DNA of 64,000 bases. It comes from GCA-002708315 sp964460905 (GTDB lineage Bacteria; Bacteroidota; Bacteroidia; Bacteroidales; F082). Below, one piece after another: positions 62,509 to 64,000 of the stretch. The stretch covers positions 33,485 through 97,484 of the forward strand of contig CAYWRM010000013.1 of NCBI GenBank assembly GCA_964460905.1. The letters run 5' to 3'. The translations under genes were made by a program, and so were the position numbers. Each line of letters begins with the position of its first letter. Position 1 is the stretch's first letter. Below the pieces are notes generated by a model that saw only the letters and a program-made list of their open reading frames with translations, was not told the origin of the DNA and made no database searches.

Positions 62509-63312
62509 TTAGTGAAGAAATATTGTAAGAGCAAAATTAAAACCATGCAGTCTATCAAAATTTTTACCAAGAATTGCAATGGGGAACATAAAATTAAAAG
62601 CAAACATTTCACCCGTTTCAACAGATGCTCCTAGATTTAAGGTTAGTAAATAATTGTTATGTCCATCATATTCATGAGTATGCATGTTGTTTGTAAATGA
62701 AAACCCTCCAATTAACTGGTTTTTATTTTTGAAAATATAAGCTAATTCAGCATTTGCAAAAAAATCGTTTGAATATGAAACTTTATTATCTCTTAAACAT
62801 TGATATTGTGCATCGAAATCGAGAGAAAACTTTTTGGAAAACTCATTAGAAAAAACAAAACCGGTGGCAAAGGATAATGTTTTACCAAATATTCCGGAAT
62901 TAATTGCAATAATATCACTTTCTTTGGCAAAAGTACCTCCAGCAATAATCCCTCCCGAAAAATCATTAATTGTAAATAATGAGTATTTTGCTCCAAGTGA
63001 AAATGAGCTTAAATCCGATGCAATCATCATACCGGCTTCAAATTTATTAGTGATACCGTATGTAAATCTAAAAACTAATGATTGATAAACATCAATACTA
63101 TCGGTTTCTGTTGACAACTGTTTTATCTTTCCATTTTCATCATAATAACTTGTTGCCCAATAATAGCCATACCCCGGTTCAAACTCAAAATGGTTCATAG
63201 CCATTGTAGTAGCATTTATTGAAGCCATCTTTGCTGATGAAAGGCCATAAACTTGAGAATAAGTGTTAATCGATAAAAAAACAATAATAACAATGCAAAA
63301 ACCCTTTCTCAT
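62509..63312 (-). CDS. Outer-membrane beta-barrel protein, unknown
   Basis: A 267-residue exported protein: signal peptide (about 1-19, ending NTYSQ), then alternating beta strands (YQSLVFRFTYGITNKFEAGMMIASDLSSFSLGAKYSLF, FSLDFDAQYQC, NAELAYIF, NYLLTLNLGASVETGEMFAFNFMFPIAI) and a C-terminal strand ending FALTIFLH. It resembles generic transporter-type barrels. No operon evidence. Confidence 0.7.
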   Translation of the reverse strand: MRKGFCIVIIVFLSINTYSQVYGLSSAKMASINATTMAMNHFEFEPGYGYYWATSYYDENGKIKQLSTETDSIDVYQSLVFRFTYGITNKFEAGMMIASDLSSFSLGAKYSLFTINDFSGGIIAGGTFAKESDIIAINSGIFGKTLSFATGFVFSNEFSKKFSLDFDAQYQCLRDNKVSYSNDFFANAELAYIFKNKNQLIGGFSFTNNMHTHEYDGHNNYLLTLNLGASVETGEMFAFNFMFPIAILGKNFDRLHGFNFALTIFLH

Positions 63313-63438
63313 ACCATATCTATTTATTTAGCAAAATTGAATTATAATTTCTTTGTGCAAGATACCAAAATATAGGTAATTTCTTATTAATAATTATAAC
63401 CGTTGAGATATAAAATCCAACTAATAAAATATCCTGCC

Positions 63439-63446
63439 TATCTTTG
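63439..63446 (+). promoter_or_regulatory. -7 promoter box of the SprT-like gene
   Basis: TATCTTTG followed by C, 9 bases before the ATG at 63455, so the leader would be very short. Confidence 0.5.
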
Positions 63447-63454
63447 CAAAGCAG

Positions 63455-64000
63455 ATGAAAGAAAAAGAAATATTAAAAGATTATTTACCTGAGAATTCAT
63501 TAGATCAGGTCATGAAATGGATAGTGCAAAAAAATGTACATCTTAAAATTACCCGAAGCCGGAGTAGTAAACTAGGAGATTATCGTCCTCCGGTTGCTCA
63601 TCCAGTTCATCGCATAAGCATTAATCATAATCTCAATCCCTATTCTTTTTTAATAACCTTTGTTCACGAACTAGCTCACCTTATTGTTTGGGAAAACCAC
63701 AACAACCTTGTCTCTCCCCATGGAACTGAGTGGAAATCAGAATATAGAAAATTAATGGAAATTATTTTAACGAAAAATATTTTTCCATCTGATTTACTCA
63801 AAGCACTTAGGATAAGTATTAAGAACAGCAAAGCATCTAGCAGCTCTGACTTGAATCTATCAAGGGTTCTAAAAAAATATGACAGGCAGGCAGATGGTGT
63901 TCACCTTGAAGATCTCCCCGAAAATGTAATATTTCAAACAGAAACCGGTATTAGGTTTATCAAAGGTAAAAAAAGAAGGACACGCTATCTCTGTCAAAAT
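63455..64000 (+). CDS. SprT-like zinc metalloprotease domain protein, 3'-truncated
   Basis: The frame is open from the ATG at 63455 to the window end (182 codons, no stop). The zinc-protease motif is FVHELAHLIVWENH, followed by SPHGTEWKSEYRKLM, typical of SprT/Spartan-like proteins in which the third ligand comes from this HGxxW region. A basic linker (IKGKKRRTRYLCQN) at the end looks like the start of the usual C-terminal zinc ribbon. In bacteria the function is poorly known. Confidence 0.9.
   Translation, partial: MKEKEILKDYLPENSLDQVMKWIVQKNVHLKITRSRSSKLGDYRPPVAHPVHRISINHNLNPYSFLITFVHELAHLIVWENHNNLVSPHGTEWKSEYRKLMEIILTKNIFPSDLLKALRISIKNSKASSSSDLNLSRVLKKYDRQADGVHLEDLPENVIFQTETGIRFIKGKKRRTRYLCQN

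Overview
The window is 64 kb of AT-rich DNA from a member of the Bacteroidota, most likely class Bacteroidia. The signs are: promoters with the Bacteroidota -7 box (TAnnTTTG, some with TTG 18-19 bases upstream); secreted proteins with type IX secretion (T9SS) C-terminal sorting domains; a C10 (streptopain-type) cysteine peptidase; the families DUF4837, DUF3109 and DUF6125; a TraR/DksA protein with a decayed zinc finger; and ATP synthase genes in the order atpDC...BEFHAG with a short epsilon subunit. The window reads as ordinary chromosome. No prophage, integrase, transposase gene, CRISPR array or rRNA was seen. One tRNA gene (Lys, CTT) is present. The first and last genes are cut by the window edges.

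Layout. 1-4.1 kb: a truncated exported protein, a beta-carbonic anhydrase, tRNA-Lys, a dead T9SS tail, and an aminotransferase/omega-amidase pair. 4.1-12 kb: an MsbA-like exporter, flavodoxin, a LysM lytic transglycosylase, a DUF4837 lipoprotein, a thioredoxin-like protein and a beta-barrel protein. 12-24.3 kb: ahcY, pgi, thiL, a TauE/SafE permease, isoaspartyl peptidase, a T9SS cargo protein with an internal duplication, a Na/Pi cotransporter and a C10 peptidase. 24.3-30.1 kb: an ileS - traR/dksA-like - lspA - U32 peptidase operon on the minus strand. 31-39 kb: all eight ATP synthase structural genes, split by an inverted lipoprotein gene. 39-47.6 kb: a membrane-bound TPR/HTH regulator, a 2089-residue GLUG-repeat surface protein and a small PID-CTERM-like protein. 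47.7-54.3 kb: ferritin, DUF3109, argF, a zinc ribbon protein, glyQS, and a prs - rplY - pth operon. 54.4-64 kb: a fused peptide-import ATPase, pgk, cvpA with mlaF and mlaE, DUF6125, a GT-C membrane protein, a beta-barrel protein and a truncated SprT-like protease.

Most genes are core metabolism, translation, envelope and energy functions. The least ordinary material lies between genes. At least four families of self-complementary DNA repeats are present: (i) three ~161-bp inverted-repeat elements sharing ends and centre, two of them flanked by an exact AACTA direct repeat; (ii) a ~100-130-bp hairpin element, one copy lying inside the ATP synthase operon between atpE and atpF; (iii) TGTCAT... 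double-hairpin repeats whose stem sequence changes from copy to copy while pairing is kept; (iv) palindromes with a CTGACTGCCGTCAG core placed between convergent genes. In each family the arms differ between copies but stay complementary within a copy, which points to selection or a copying mechanism acting on structure. The locus at 39-47.6 kb is the best candidate for a coherent regulator/surface-protein module.
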